In this document: piece after piece, positions 48,083-56,745 of the stretch
How positions within the stretch are numbered: the stretch's first letter is position 1
How the letters are laid out: each line of letters starts with the position of its first letter
NCBI RefSeq assembly: GCF_000017565.1
Contig: NC_009719.1
Coordinates: 2,153,001-2,217,000 of the forward strand
DNA: 64,000 nucleotides
From: Parvibaculum lavamentivorans DS-1
Lineage (GTDB): Bacteria > Pseudomonadota > Alphaproteobacteria > Parvibaculales > Parvibaculaceae
Direction: 5' to 3'
Made by a program: the position numbers and the translations under genes
Notes under the pieces: model-generated
Databases searched by the model: none
What the model saw: the letters and a program-made list of their open reading frames with translations, nothing else
Told to the model about the DNA's origin: nothing

Positions 48083-49873
48083 ATGGGGATGAACATCTTT
48101 AAAAGCTCGAAGCTGGCGGCGGTCATGCTGCCTTTCATCGCTCTCTCCGCGCAGGCGCAGGAAGCGCGGCCCAACATCGTGCTGATCCTTGCGGACGATG
48201 TGGGCTTCAGCGATTTCGGCGTTTACGGCAGCGAGATCGAGACGCCGAATATCGATGCACTGGCGGCGAGGGGTACGCTGTTCTCGAACTTCCACGCCTC
48301 ACCCATCTGCGCGCCCTCGCGCGCCATGCTGATGACGGGTGTCGACAGCCATCTCGCCGGTATCGGCAATCTGCCGGAATCGGCGCCGCTAGAACATCGC
48401 GGCCAGCCCGGCTATCTCGGCCGCCTGGCCGATGATGTGGTGACGGTGGCGAGCCGGCTTAGCGCGGCCGGTTACCGCACTATGATGACCGGCAAGTGGC
48501 ATCTCGGCCATGGCGAAGGGGCGCATCCCGCAGCACGCGGCTTTGATCGCTCCTTCGCGCTCGAAGCGTCAGGCGCCGACAACTGGGAAAAGAAATCCTA
48601 TCTGCCGATCTATGACGACGCGCCTTGGTACGAGGACGGCAAACCTACCGATCTGCCGGAAGATTTTTACTCCTCCGAGTTTCTCATCGACAAGATGATC
48701 GAATATCTGGAGGAGGACAAAGACGAAGGGCGTCCGTTCTTCTCCTATGTGGCCTTTCAGGCGATCCACATTCCGCTGCAGGCACCGCGCGAATTCGTCG
48801 AAAAGTATGAAGGTGTCTATGATGAAGGCTGGGACGCGCTGCGTGAAGCGCGCTTCCGTGCCGTCGTCGAGCGCGGGCTGCTGCCGGGCGGCATGGGACT
48901 CGGACCAATGCCCGAGGGACTTCGCGACTGGAGTGCGCGGAGTGAGGACGAAAAACGAATGCTCGCAAAGAGCATGTCCGTGAATGCGGCGATGCTCGAG
49001 GCGATGGATTTTCATGTCGGGCGGCTGGTCGAATATCTGAAGGAGACCGGCCAGTACGAAAACACGATCTTCATTGTGCTTTCCGACAATGGACCCGAGC
49101 CTGGCGATCCGTTGGCAACGCCCGGCTTTCGGCAATGGCTGTGGTGGACCGGCTACAACCGCGACATCGAAACGCTGGGCGAGAAGGGCTCATATGTCTT
49201 CATAGGACCGGAGTTTGCCAGCGCGGCGGCTTCGCCCGGCGCCTTCTTCAAGATGCAGGCGGGCGAGGGCGGCTTGCGGGTGCCGTTGATCTTCGCAGGC
49301 GACGGCATCTCCCCTGCACGGATGACGGATGCCTTCAGCTACATCACGGATATCGCGCCAACCATTCTCGAACTTGCGGGTATAGGGGCGTCCCGGGATT
49401 TCGAGGGCACTACGGTGCAGGCAATGACCGGCAAATCGCTGGCGCCGTTGTTGCGCGGTGAGGCTGCACGCGTCTATGGCGAAGAAGATGTCGTCGGTAT
49501 CGAGGCGGCAGGTAATGCCGCGATTTTCCGAGGCAGTTACAAACTGGTGCGCAACGCGCGGCCCTACGGCGATATGCAGTGGTATCTCTACAATCTCGCG
49601 AGCGATCCGGGTGAGACGAATGATATATCGCAGGACGAGCCCGAACTTTTCGCCGAGATGATGGCGGAGTACGAGGCATACGCGGCGCGTGTCGGCGTGC
49701 GCGAAGTGCCGGAGGGATACGACCAGACGGCGCAGCTCACCACCAACCGCATCCACGATCAGGTCCGGGAGAACTGGCCGGGCCTCGCTGTCCTCGCGCT
49801 ATTGGTGCTTGGCGGGCTTGTCTGGTCCGGTATCCGCTTCGGCCCAAACCTCTGGCGAAAGCTCCGCGTCTAG
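48083..49873 (+). CDS. Arylsulfatase-type sulfatase, exported and membrane-anchored
   Basis: A 596-residue type I sulfatase. The signal peptide is KLAAVMLPFIALSAQA. The mature start RPNIVLILADDVGFSDFGVYGSEIETPNIDALA supplies the metal Asp pair, and Cys76 in ICAPSRAMLMTG (C-x-P-S-R) is the residue that formylglycine-generating enzyme converts to formylglycine. GKWHLGHG and LSDNGPEPGDP are further active-site motifs. A C-terminal helix (WPGLAVLALLVLGGLVWSGIRF) probably anchors it in the inner membrane, facing the periplasm. It follows the GST gene by five bases. I start it at ATG 48083, preceded by AGAGG. No adjacent FGE gene is seen. Confidence 0.9.
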   Translation: MGMNIFKSSKLAAVMLPFIALSAQAQEARPNIVLILADDVGFSDFGVYGSEIETPNIDALAARGTLFSNFHASPICAPSRAMLMTGVDSHLAGIGNLPESAPLEHRGQPGYLGRLADDVVTVASRLSAAGYRTMMTGKWHLGHGEGAHPAARGFDRSFALEASGADNWEKKSYLPIYDDAPWYEDGKPTDLPEDFYSSEFLIDKMIEYLEEDKDEGRPFFSYVAFQAIHIPLQAPREFVEKYEGVYDEGWDALREARFRAVVERGLLPGGMGLGPMPEGLRDWSARSEDEKRMLAKSMSVNAAMLEAMDFHVGRLVEYLKETGQYENTIFIVLSDNGPEPGDPLATPGFRQWLWWTGYNRDIETLGEKGSYVFIGPEFASAAASPGAFFKMQAGEGGLRVPLIFAGDGISPARMTDAFSYITDIAPTILELAGIGASRDFEGTTVQAMTGKSLAPLLRGEAARVYGEEDVVGIEAAGNAAIFRGSYKLVRNARPYGDMQWYLYNLASDPGETNDISQDEPELFAEMMAEYEAYAARVGVREVPEGYDQTAQLTTNRIHDQVRENWPGLAVLALLVLGGLVWSGIRFGPNLWRKLRV

Positions 49874-49878
49874 GGGCA

Positions 49879-50271
49879 TCAGACCTTCATGAGCTCGCGC
49901 AAGACCTCAGTCTGCGTGCTGACACCGAGCTTGTCCTTTATGTGCGCAAAATGCGTGCGCACCGTGTTGATGCTGCTGCCGCGTGTTATTGCGATGTCGG
50001 CCAATCTCTCGCCGCGTGCAAAAGCCACCGCGATTTCGGCTTCGGCTCGTGTGAGGTTAAAGGCGAGTTCGTAGTCTTCCGGCGCGGCCGTGCGGCCAGC
50101 CTCCGGCATCGCCCATTCGAGGCGCGGATTCGCCGTCAGCATTTCGTCCACGAAGCTGTTTGCGTGCAGCAAGGCCCACTGCTTTATCTGTTTTATGCGG
50201 CGGCGTACATGCGCACTGTCATGGCCAAGCGCGCCCGCATAGACAGAGCGGCGCGGGTCGTCATCAGACAT
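49879..50271 (-). CDS. LuxR-family (GerE-type) DNA-binding regulator
   Basis: A 130-residue protein with a C-terminal LuxR helix-turn-helix: FNLTRAEAEIAVAFARGERLADIAITRGSSINTVRTHFAHIKDKLGVSTQTEVLREL. The N-terminal 65 residues hold no recognised sensor or receiver domain, so it is a stand-alone regulator. The start ATG 50271 overlaps the stop of the upstream esterase gene by eight bases (50264-50271), which implies translational coupling. Its target is unknown; the esterase gene is an obvious candidate. Confidence 0.82.
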   Translation of the reverse strand: MSDDDPRRSVYAGALGHDSAHVRRRIKQIKQWALLHANSFVDEMLTANPRLEWAMPEAGRTAAPEDYELAFNLTRAEAEIAVAFARGERLADIAITRGSSINTVRTHFAHIKDKLGVSTQTEVLRELMKV

Positions 50272-51289
50272 GGTACTGGTCCTGCGAGCGTTCGGCCCGG
50301 GTTGCGGCCTCAAACCTGCCATCGATGAAGACCGCGATCTCCGTTAATGCACGACGGGATTCAGGAAGCAGTGCTCCAAGGCGCTGCCAGCCATGCGGCA
50401 TTGGGGGATAGAGGCGGAATTCCGTTTCCGTCCCTCCGCGATGCAACGCTTCGTCAATGCGCACGGCGTCATCAAGAAGTATGTCGGAAGAGCTTACCTG
50501 GATGAGCGCGGGCGGCAGGCCGGAAAGATCGGCGAAGACAGGCGAGGCCAGGGGGTCGGCGGGCGTGTGCCCTTGCAGATAGAGCTCGCGGCATATCATC
50601 ATCATTTCAATATTGTTGGAGAGCGACGCCTTGCGCGCATTCGTCAGCAGCGAGCGGCCGGAGAGAGTGAGATCGGCCCACGGCGCGAGAAGCGTCATGG
50701 CGGCAGGCATGGGTAAGCCCTTGTCGCGCAGTTTTATCAACGCGCCAAGTACGATGCCGCCGCCGGCGCTATCACCCAGGATCTGCATCTGCCCGGGCGA
50801 GATGCCTTCCGCCAGCAGCCACTCATAGGCCGTCACCAGGTTGTTGAGTGCTGCGGGGAAAGGGCGCTCAGGCGCCAGGCTGTAGTTGACGGCCAGTGCC
50901 GATGCATGGGCCTGCTGGCAGATGCGTGCCGCGAGTGCATGGTGCAGCCGCGAGCGGCCGAAGATGAAAGACCCGCTATGCGCAAAGAGGATGATCCGCC
51001 CGGCTTCGGATTGCGGCATCGTAATCCAGTCGGCAGCCACAGGTGCGCAGGCTGCCTGCTCAACCTGCATGCCGCGGGGTGCGAATGTCATGAGGCTTTC
51101 GGCGCGGTGTACGACCGGTCGCGCGGTGGCGATGTCGAAGCTGGCAGCTCCATCCCTCATACGGGGCGTAAGTGGGCTGCCGACAATACCGAAGGCCGCG
51201 TTGAACATGCGACCGCGCCAGCTCGGTTTCGCTACGGGCGGTAAGGACCGAACTGCTGCTTCCGTAAATTCGAGTGTCCGAGCTGTCAT
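50264..51289 (-). CDS. Alpha/beta hydrolase of the hormone-sensitive-lipase family
   Basis: A 341-residue esterase/lipase. The nucleophile elbow is GDSAGGG (LGDSAGGGIVL), ahead of it the oxyanion motif reads AHSGSFIFG, where the family usually has HGGGF, and the catalytic Asp and His are in SSDILLDDAV and PPMPHGWQ. The HSL/type IV esterase assignment comes from GDSAGG and from the order of motifs. ATG 51289 is one of two candidate starts; a TTG at 51325 is weaker. It overlaps the LuxR gene downstream by eight bases. Substrates are probably short or medium acyl esters. Confidence 0.83.
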   Translation of the reverse strand: MTARTLEFTEAAVRSLPPVAKPSWRGRMFNAAFGIVGSPLTPRMRDGAASFDIATARPVVHRAESLMTFAPRGMQVEQAACAPVAADWITMPQSEAGRIILFAHSGSFIFGRSRLHHALAARICQQAHASALAVNYSLAPERPFPAALNNLVTAYEWLLAEGISPGQMQILGDSAGGGIVLGALIKLRDKGLPMPAAMTLLAPWADLTLSGRSLLTNARKASLSNNIEMMMICRELYLQGHTPADPLASPVFADLSGLPPALIQVSSSDILLDDAVRIDEALHRGGTETEFRLYPPMPHGWQRLGALLPESRRALTEIAVFIDGRFEAATRAERSQDQYHV

Positions 51290-51460
51290 GAGCGCATATC
51301 CCTGCTGCGGGGTGGCGAATGGCAAGCAACAGTCTCTTCCCAGTATGCCGTTAAAACCTGCGGCGCATCACCAATTTTGATGATTTCCGGATCCGCCCTC
51401 TCCCTATCGTGAAGCATCGCACGGCGCAGGGCTGGGGCGTATGGGCGTGGGAGGGGTATC

Positions 51461-52903
51461 ATGAGAGGTGGTGTTTTCGCAGGCCGTGGCGCGGTCAGGC
51501 TCGGGTTTTGGCTGCTTCCGGCGGTGTCGGCGCTCTTGCTTCCCGGCTGCGCCGCCTTCGGCCCGGACAGCGACCCGAACCTCACGCCGCCGAGCCTGCG
51601 AATGCAGACGGCGGCTGACGGTCCGGAATCCATCCTCGATGAACTACCCCCTGGCCCTGCCGGCGATCTCGCACCCTCCACCTACGGTCCCGAGGAGCTT
51701 GTTGCCGAGATAGAACGGGAACAGGACCGGTGCGCGCAAGGCGGTGAAGCGCGGGACGATCATCGGCAGCGCTATCGCCGCTACAGGCAGCAGTTGCAGG
51801 ATGGCGCCAATGCCGAAGCAAAGGCACTTCAGGATGCGGGACGGGATCCCTATACGGACCCGCGTATCCGCTATATGCATGAGGCGCTGATCCGCCTGCC
51901 GGAGAATCCGGATTGCGACCAGAACAAGAAGAAAATGAGGATCGGCTATCAGCCCGAGTTTGATGCGACGCTCGAAGCCGGTATCGCGGGTACGCGGCTT
52001 TCTCTCCCCTCCTACCGTTTTCTCGGCACGGAGATGGGCGGCGTCCCCAATCTCAATACCGGCTACAATTTCGAAGGTAACGAGCAGACGAAGTCTCTTC
52101 ATCTGGGCGGTAGCATAGGCCTTGGGCGATATGGGCTTGGTGACGGCTTTGGCGGCAAGCTGAAGCTCAATGTCGGACTTACCTATACCGATGTCGAGAT
52201 CGACCGGAACACCGGCGCTTTTGATCCCAATGGCGCAACTCTCCTTATTCCCGGCACTGGCGACGGTCCGTCCGGCGCCGGTTTCTCGCTCGCGGATGCG
52301 GGCGGTCTCAATCTCGTAGCAAATTCGGACTACCGGCTCGATTACGATCACACCTCCATCCGCCTGAAGTTGTCAGATGAGTTCTGGTGCGATGGCGAGG
52401 ATGACGAGGACGGTCCTCCCTTCGGTCTCCTGCCCTATATCGGTCTCAACTACACGAGAGGCAATATCGACCAGCGCTTCGCGGGCTCGATTCCGGGCTA
52501 TGGGCGCGACTTCGAGTACAATACCGACGTAAAGGTCGAATCCTGGGGGCCTGTTTTTGGCGCGCAGTTCCTCGCGCCCGTGAAGCGTTCGCCGGTTCTC
52601 TTGCGCGCGGGCGTCACCGGCTCGATAGAGTTCAACGATGCAAAAGGTTCGGACAGTCTCGACTTTACCGGCTTCGCGCGGCAGACAATGCAGATGTCGA
52701 ACGACGATACGACCTTCAGCTATACGCTGAATGCCGGAGTTACGGTCGGTGCGAAAAGCCCGATCCAGTTCGACATAGATGGTTTCTACGGTGCCATCGG
52801 CAATACGCCGGTAGTGACGCGAGACGGCGTAGGCCCATCACGGCTCGATCTTGAGCGCAGCGATTATGCCGGCGCAATGCTCCGAACGCGATTCAGTTTC
52901 TAG
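51461..52903 (+). CDS. Putative outer-membrane beta-barrel lipoprotein
   Basis: A 480-residue exported protein. The N-terminus has a hydrophobic core and lipobox LLPGC with Cys30 as the candidate lipidation site. Residues about 75-140 are charged and helical (EREQDRCAQGGEARDDHRQRYRRYRQQ), perhaps a coiled coil. The C-terminal 320 residues alternate strand-like segments and end TRFSF, the C-terminal aromatic signal of outer-membrane barrels. No family is recognised. GGAGGGG precedes the ATG. It ends against the convergent acyl-CoA dehydrogenase with the stops overlapping in CTAG. Confidence 0.65.
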   Translation: MRGGVFAGRGAVRLGFWLLPAVSALLLPGCAAFGPDSDPNLTPPSLRMQTAADGPESILDELPPGPAGDLAPSTYGPEELVAEIEREQDRCAQGGEARDDHRQRYRRYRQQLQDGANAEAKALQDAGRDPYTDPRIRYMHEALIRLPENPDCDQNKKKMRIGYQPEFDATLEAGIAGTRLSLPSYRFLGTEMGGVPNLNTGYNFEGNEQTKSLHLGGSIGLGRYGLGDGFGGKLKLNVGLTYTDVEIDRNTGAFDPNGATLLIPGTGDGPSGAGFSLADAGGLNLVANSDYRLDYDHTSIRLKLSDEFWCDGEDDEDGPPFGLLPYIGLNYTRGNIDQRFAGSIPGYGRDFEYNTDVKVESWGPVFGAQFLAPVKRSPVLLRAGVTGSIEFNDAKGSDSLDFTGFARQTMQMSNDDTTFSYTLNAGVTVGAKSPIQFDIDGFYGAIGNTPVVTRDGVGPSRLDLERSDYAGAMLRTRFSF

Positions 52904-54135
52904 AGTCCCAGCACGGCCTTCGCCATGATGTTGCGCTGAATTTCGTTGGTGCCCGCATAGATGGAGCCGGCGCGGTCGTTGAGATATTTCGCCGTCACCG
53001 GCCATGAATAATCGGGGCCGACCGGTGTTTCGTTCGGCGTGATGGAGGGTGCGCCCGGCACGGGGCCTCCCGGCGCCGTCGCATGCGGCTGGAAGGGCAG
53101 GGCGTAATAGGCCACGGCTTCGAGCGCCAGTTCCGTCACGCGCTGGCTGATTTCGGTGCCACGCGTTTTCAACAGCGAGGATTCCGCGCCCGGTGCCTCG
53201 CCATGGCTCAACGCCGACATGATGCGGTGTTCGGTATATTCGAGGCTGGAAATTTCCACCGACGCTTCAGCGAGTTTGGTTGCGAAATCCGGGTCGTCGA
53301 TCAGCCGTCCGCCACCATTGCCGCTTTCCTCGCCCGCCATCCGGGCAATGCGGCTGAGCCGCGTGTGCAGGCCCGGCGCATAGGCATGGCCGCCGCGCTC
53401 GAACTGCATCAGATATTTCGCCACCGTCCAGCCATCACCCACCTTGCCGACGACGTTCATCTTCGGCACGCGCACATCCGTGAAGAAGATCTGGTTCTGG
53501 ATGTGCTCGCCCGACAGCATCACCAGCGGTTCGACCTTCACGCCAGGCATGTCCATGTCTATCAGGATGAAGGTGATGCCGCGCTGGGGGATATCCTCCT
53601 TCGACGTGCGGACGAGATTGAAAATCCGGTTTGCGTAATTCGCATGCGTCGTCCAGATTTTCTGGCCGTTGTATATGAAGTCGTCGCCATCGGAGACGGC
53701 GCTCATCTGCAGGCTGGCGAGGTCGGAGCCCGAGCCCGGCTCCGAATAACCCTGACACCAGAAATCCTCTCCGTTGAGGATACGCGGCAGGTAATAGGCT
53801 TTTTGCTCGGGTGTGCCGTAGCCGATGAGCACCGGTCCGCACATGCCGAGGCCCATCGGCGAAAGCGAGGGCGCGCCGGCGGCGGAAAGTTCGCTCGAAA
53901 AAATGTAGTGCTGGATTACAGACCAGTCACACCCGCCATATTCAACAGGCCATGACGGCGCGACCCAGCCCTTTTCGTAAAGCGCCTTGTGCCAGGTCAT
54001 GGTCGTTTCATAATCGGCATAGACACTTGTCATCCGCTTGCCCGTGGCACGCAGCTCCGGTGTCAGCTTCTCGTCCAGAAAGTTTCGCACCTCGTCGCGA
54101 AAGGCGGCATCGGCCACGCTGTAGCCAAGCTCCAT
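52900..54135 (-). CDS. Acyl-CoA dehydrogenase
   Basis: A 411-residue flavoprotein that oxidises acyl-CoA thioesters at the alpha-beta position. The family motifs are WPVEYGG, YSEPGSGSDLASLQMSAV (the FAD and substrate loop), GQKIWTTHANYANRIFNLVRT, and the C-terminal YAGTNEIQRNIMAKAVLGL. The ACAD group with EPGSGSD and QKIWTT is often linked to steroid or long branched acyl-CoA degradation. ATG 54135 follows GGGAGAAG; seven more residues upstream are possible. It converges on the barrel lipoprotein gene and shares CTAG with its stop. Confidence 0.92.
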   Translation of the reverse strand: MELGYSVADAAFRDEVRNFLDEKLTPELRATGKRMTSVYADYETTMTWHKALYEKGWVAPSWPVEYGGCDWSVIQHYIFSSELSAAGAPSLSPMGLGMCGPVLIGYGTPEQKAYYLPRILNGEDFWCQGYSEPGSGSDLASLQMSAVSDGDDFIYNGQKIWTTHANYANRIFNLVRTSKEDIPQRGITFILIDMDMPGVKVEPLVMLSGEHIQNQIFFTDVRVPKMNVVGKVGDGWTVAKYLMQFERGGHAYAPGLHTRLSRIARMAGEESGNGGGRLIDDPDFATKLAEASVEISSLEYTEHRIMSALSHGEAPGAESSLLKTRGTEISQRVTELALEAVAYYALPFQPHATAPGGPVPGAPSITPNETPVGPDYSWPVTAKYLNDRAGSIYAGTNEIQRNIMAKAVLGL

Positions 54136-54299
54136 GATCTTCTCCCGGTCTCTCATTCGATTTAAGCCAATGTCTTTGCGAGAGAGTAGGCGTTGCGGCG
54201 AGCGGCACTGTCAAATTGCCGTTATTTCTCCTGCTTTTCGCTAGGTCATCCTTCGTCTTTAAATGGCATATTAGGGCCTCAGGACGAGAGGGACGGCAT

Positions 54300-55088
54300 A
54301 TGGGCGAGGATAAGAGCGAGCTGGAACTGCACCAGTTTTCGCATTCGCACTACAATGAAAAGGTACGCTGGGCGCTCGATTACAAAGGCCTGCCGCACTG
54401 GCGTCTGAATTATCTGCCGGGTCCGCACGCTGTCGCGATCCGAAAAATGACAGGCGCCACGGAAACGCCGGTCCTGAAAGTTGGCGGCCTGGTCGTTACC
54501 GGCTCAGCCGCCATCATCGATGCGCTTGAAGCGAGTTATCCGGCGTCACCGCTTTATCCTGCCGGCCCGCAAGGCAAGGATGCTGTGCTGGCCGTTCAAT
54601 CCTTTTTCGATACCGAAGTCGGCCCGCAAGTTCGTCGGGCTTTCTTTTCGGAGCTGGTGCATGAGCCGGCCTATCTCTGCGCGATCTTTGCTTCCGGCAA
54701 ATCGCTGCCCTCGCGCATATTCTACCGCGCTACGCTCGGTGTCGCGCGCGGTCTGATCAGGCGGCAGATGGGTCTCGACCGGCCGGGTGCGACGGAGGAA
54801 GCATTCCACGCCACGCAGTCGGCCCTGGACAGGGTGGCGGCACAAACAGCGTCCACCGGCTACATGGTGGGCGACAGCTTCACCGTCGCCGATCTTGCGG
54901 CTGCGGCGCTTCTCGCGCCTGCCTGTGCACCTTCCCACCCCGATATGGAATTGCCGGTGCCGCGCCCGCCGCGGGTCGAGGCCTGGCTGTCGCGCTGGGC
55001 GGCTCATCCCGGCGCCTCTTGGGTGCGGGACATGTACGACCGTCACAGGCCGAAGCGAGTGCTGGCGCTCAGACACCCCGCCGAGTAA
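54300..55088 (+). CDS. Glutathione S-transferase family protein
   Basis: A 262-residue GST. The N-terminal thioredoxin domain has LHQFSHSHYNEKVRWALDYKGLPHWRLNYLPG and ETPVLKVGGLVVTGSAAII, the usual gamma-Glu loop with Pro and Ser. The C-terminal helical domain includes MVGDSFTVADLAAAALLAP. The start at ATG 54300 follows GAGAGGGAC; the longer frame from 54216 begins with an implausible hydrophobic segment. It is transcribed divergently from the acyl-CoA dehydrogenase gene. Confidence 0.88.
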   Translation: MGEDKSELELHQFSHSHYNEKVRWALDYKGLPHWRLNYLPGPHAVAIRKMTGATETPVLKVGGLVVTGSAAIIDALEASYPASPLYPAGPQGKDAVLAVQSFFDTEVGPQVRRAFFSELVHEPAYLCAIFASGKSLPSRIFYRATLGVARGLIRRQMGLDRPGATEEAFHATQSALDRVAAQTASTGYMVGDSFTVADLAAAALLAPACAPSHPDMELPVPRPPRVEAWLSRWAAHPGASWVRDMYDRHRPKRVLALRHPAE

Positions 55089-55185
55089 GCCCGCAGGGCT
55101 CGCCGGGCTGGAAAGCCGTCACCGTTTGACGTAAAGGAAGGGCAGCCTCCCACAAGAGGGCGGTTTTGTCGGAAGGCCCCACCTC

Positions 55186-56535
55186 ATGGCGGAAGACGAA
55201 GATATCAGAACGGCGGAAACCGCTGCACCGGCCGCCAACCGGCCTCTGCGTCCCTCCGATCCCGACAGGCAGACTACGCCGCAGGAGCGCAAGCGCGCCT
55301 TCTTCATCCTCTTCGTCTGCCTGCTCTCGGTCGGCATGGGCCAGACACTCGTCTTCGCCGTCCTGCCCCCCATCGCCGCCGATCTCGGCATGTCCGAGTT
55401 CGAAACGACGATGATCTTTTCACTCTCCGCCGCGCTCTGGGTGCTCACCAGCACCTTCTGGGGCCGCCGCAGCGACGTCATGGGCCGCAAGCCAGTCATC
55501 CTGATTGGCGTTTTCGGTTTCGCTTTCTCTACTTCGCTTGTCGGCTTTGTGCTGCTGGCCGGCTATCAGCACTGGATTTCGATGGTGTTGATGTTCCCGC
55601 TGGTCATGGGTGCGCGGGCGATCTTCGGTATTTTCGGTTCCGGCTCAATGCCCGCCTCGCAGGCCTATGTCGCAGACCGCACCACGCGGGCCGAGCGGGC
55701 AGGAAGCATCGCGCAAATCGGCGCCGCCTTCGGTCTCGGAACGGTCGTCGGCCCCGGCATCGCCGCAGCCTTCGCGGAAATCCACATCCTCGCACCTTTC
55801 TTCGCTGTCGGTGCGCTGGCCTTTGTCAGCGGCATAGCGATCTGGATCCTGTTGCCGGAGCGTACGCGGCCAAAGAAGATGCTTTCGGAGAAACAGGAAA
55901 AGCAGGCCGCGTTGAAGTGGAGCGCGCCCAATGTCATGCCCTGGCTCGTCATCGGCGTGATCCTCAGCCTCAGCCAGTCGATCATGATGCAGCTCTTCGC
56001 CTTCTATCTGATGGCGGAGCTCGGCATGCAGGGGTCGGAAGCCACGCAGCTTGTCAGCGTCGGCATGATGGCCATGGCGATGGCGACCCTCGTCGCGCAG
56101 CTCGGCCTCATTCAGCGGTTCGACCTCTCGGTGCAATTCCTGCTGCGCTGGGGTGCTGTCACCATGATCCTTTCATTCGCGATGCTGGTGTTCGGCGGCT
56201 CCTACGGCGTGCTTGTCTCGGCGCTGGCGCTTGCCGGTCTCGGCTTCGGCTTCCTGCGCTCCGGCCTGTCCGCCGGCGCGTCACTCTCCGTTTCGCTGAA
56301 GGATCAGGGCGCGGTCGCAGGCCTCATCGGCTCGACTGCGGCCACCGGCCACATCCTCAATCCCGCCATCGGTATCCCGCTCTTCTACCTGCTGCACTCG
56401 GCGCCCTTCATGCTTGGCATCGGCCTCATGGTGATGATCCTCGCCTTCGCGATCTTTCATCCGGTGCTGAAAAATCTGCGCAGCGGCGATACGGGCCTGG
56501 TCGACGAGGAGGAAGAGGAGATCGGGCTGCACTAA
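55186..56535 (+). CDS. MFS transporter
   Basis: A 449-residue major facilitator with 12 membrane segments, a polar N-terminal tail and an acidic C-terminal tail (VDEEEEEIGLH). The first cytoplasmic loop is WGRRSDVMGRKPVI, the motif A of drug/sugar-type MFS members (GxxxDRxGRR-like). Substrate unknown; tetracycline or multidrug-efflux family (DHA1) is the nearest type. GGAAGG lies before ATG 55186. It converges on the small membrane protein gene. Confidence 0.88.
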   Translation: MAEDEDIRTAETAAPAANRPLRPSDPDRQTTPQERKRAFFILFVCLLSVGMGQTLVFAVLPPIAADLGMSEFETTMIFSLSAALWVLTSTFWGRRSDVMGRKPVILIGVFGFAFSTSLVGFVLLAGYQHWISMVLMFPLVMGARAIFGIFGSGSMPASQAYVADRTTRAERAGSIAQIGAAFGLGTVVGPGIAAAFAEIHILAPFFAVGALAFVSGIAIWILLPERTRPKKMLSEKQEKQAALKWSAPNVMPWLVIGVILSLSQSIMMQLFAFYLMAELGMQGSEATQLVSVGMMAMAMATLVAQLGLIQRFDLSVQFLLRWGAVTMILSFAMLVFGGSYGVLVSALALAGLGFGFLRSGLSAGASLSVSLKDQGAVAGLIGSTAATGHILNPAIGIPLFYLLHSAPFMLGIGLMVMILAFAIFHPVLKNLRSGDTGLVDEEEEEIGLH

Positions 56536-56544
56536 CCGCCAGGC

Positions 56545-56745
56545 CTAGCGCCCCGTATGCCCGCCCATCAGCGTCACAAGATGCACCAGCATCACCACGG
56601 CGACGATGATGCAGGCAAAGAGGAGCGTCGTCGTCGGCAGAAGGCGGATGCGCCCCGGCTCGACCGGCTTCTTTTCCAGCCAGATGAAAAAACCCGCGCT
56701 CACGGCGCTCACCGCCAGAATGGTGAGCGTGAGCGCGAGGGTCAC
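56545..56745 (-). CDS. Small two-helix membrane protein
   Basis: A 66-residue protein with two transmembrane helices (LALTLTILAVSAVSAGFFIWL and LLPTTTLLFACIIVAVVMLVHL) joined by a short basic loop, ending TLMGGHTGR. GTG 56745 overlaps the TGA of the upstream alpha/beta hydrolase gene (GTGA, four bases), so translation is coupled. Function unknown. Confidence 0.6.
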   Translation of the reverse strand: MTLALTLTILAVSAVSAGFFIWLEKKPVEPGRIRLLPTTTLLFACIIVAVVMLVHLVTLMGGHTGR

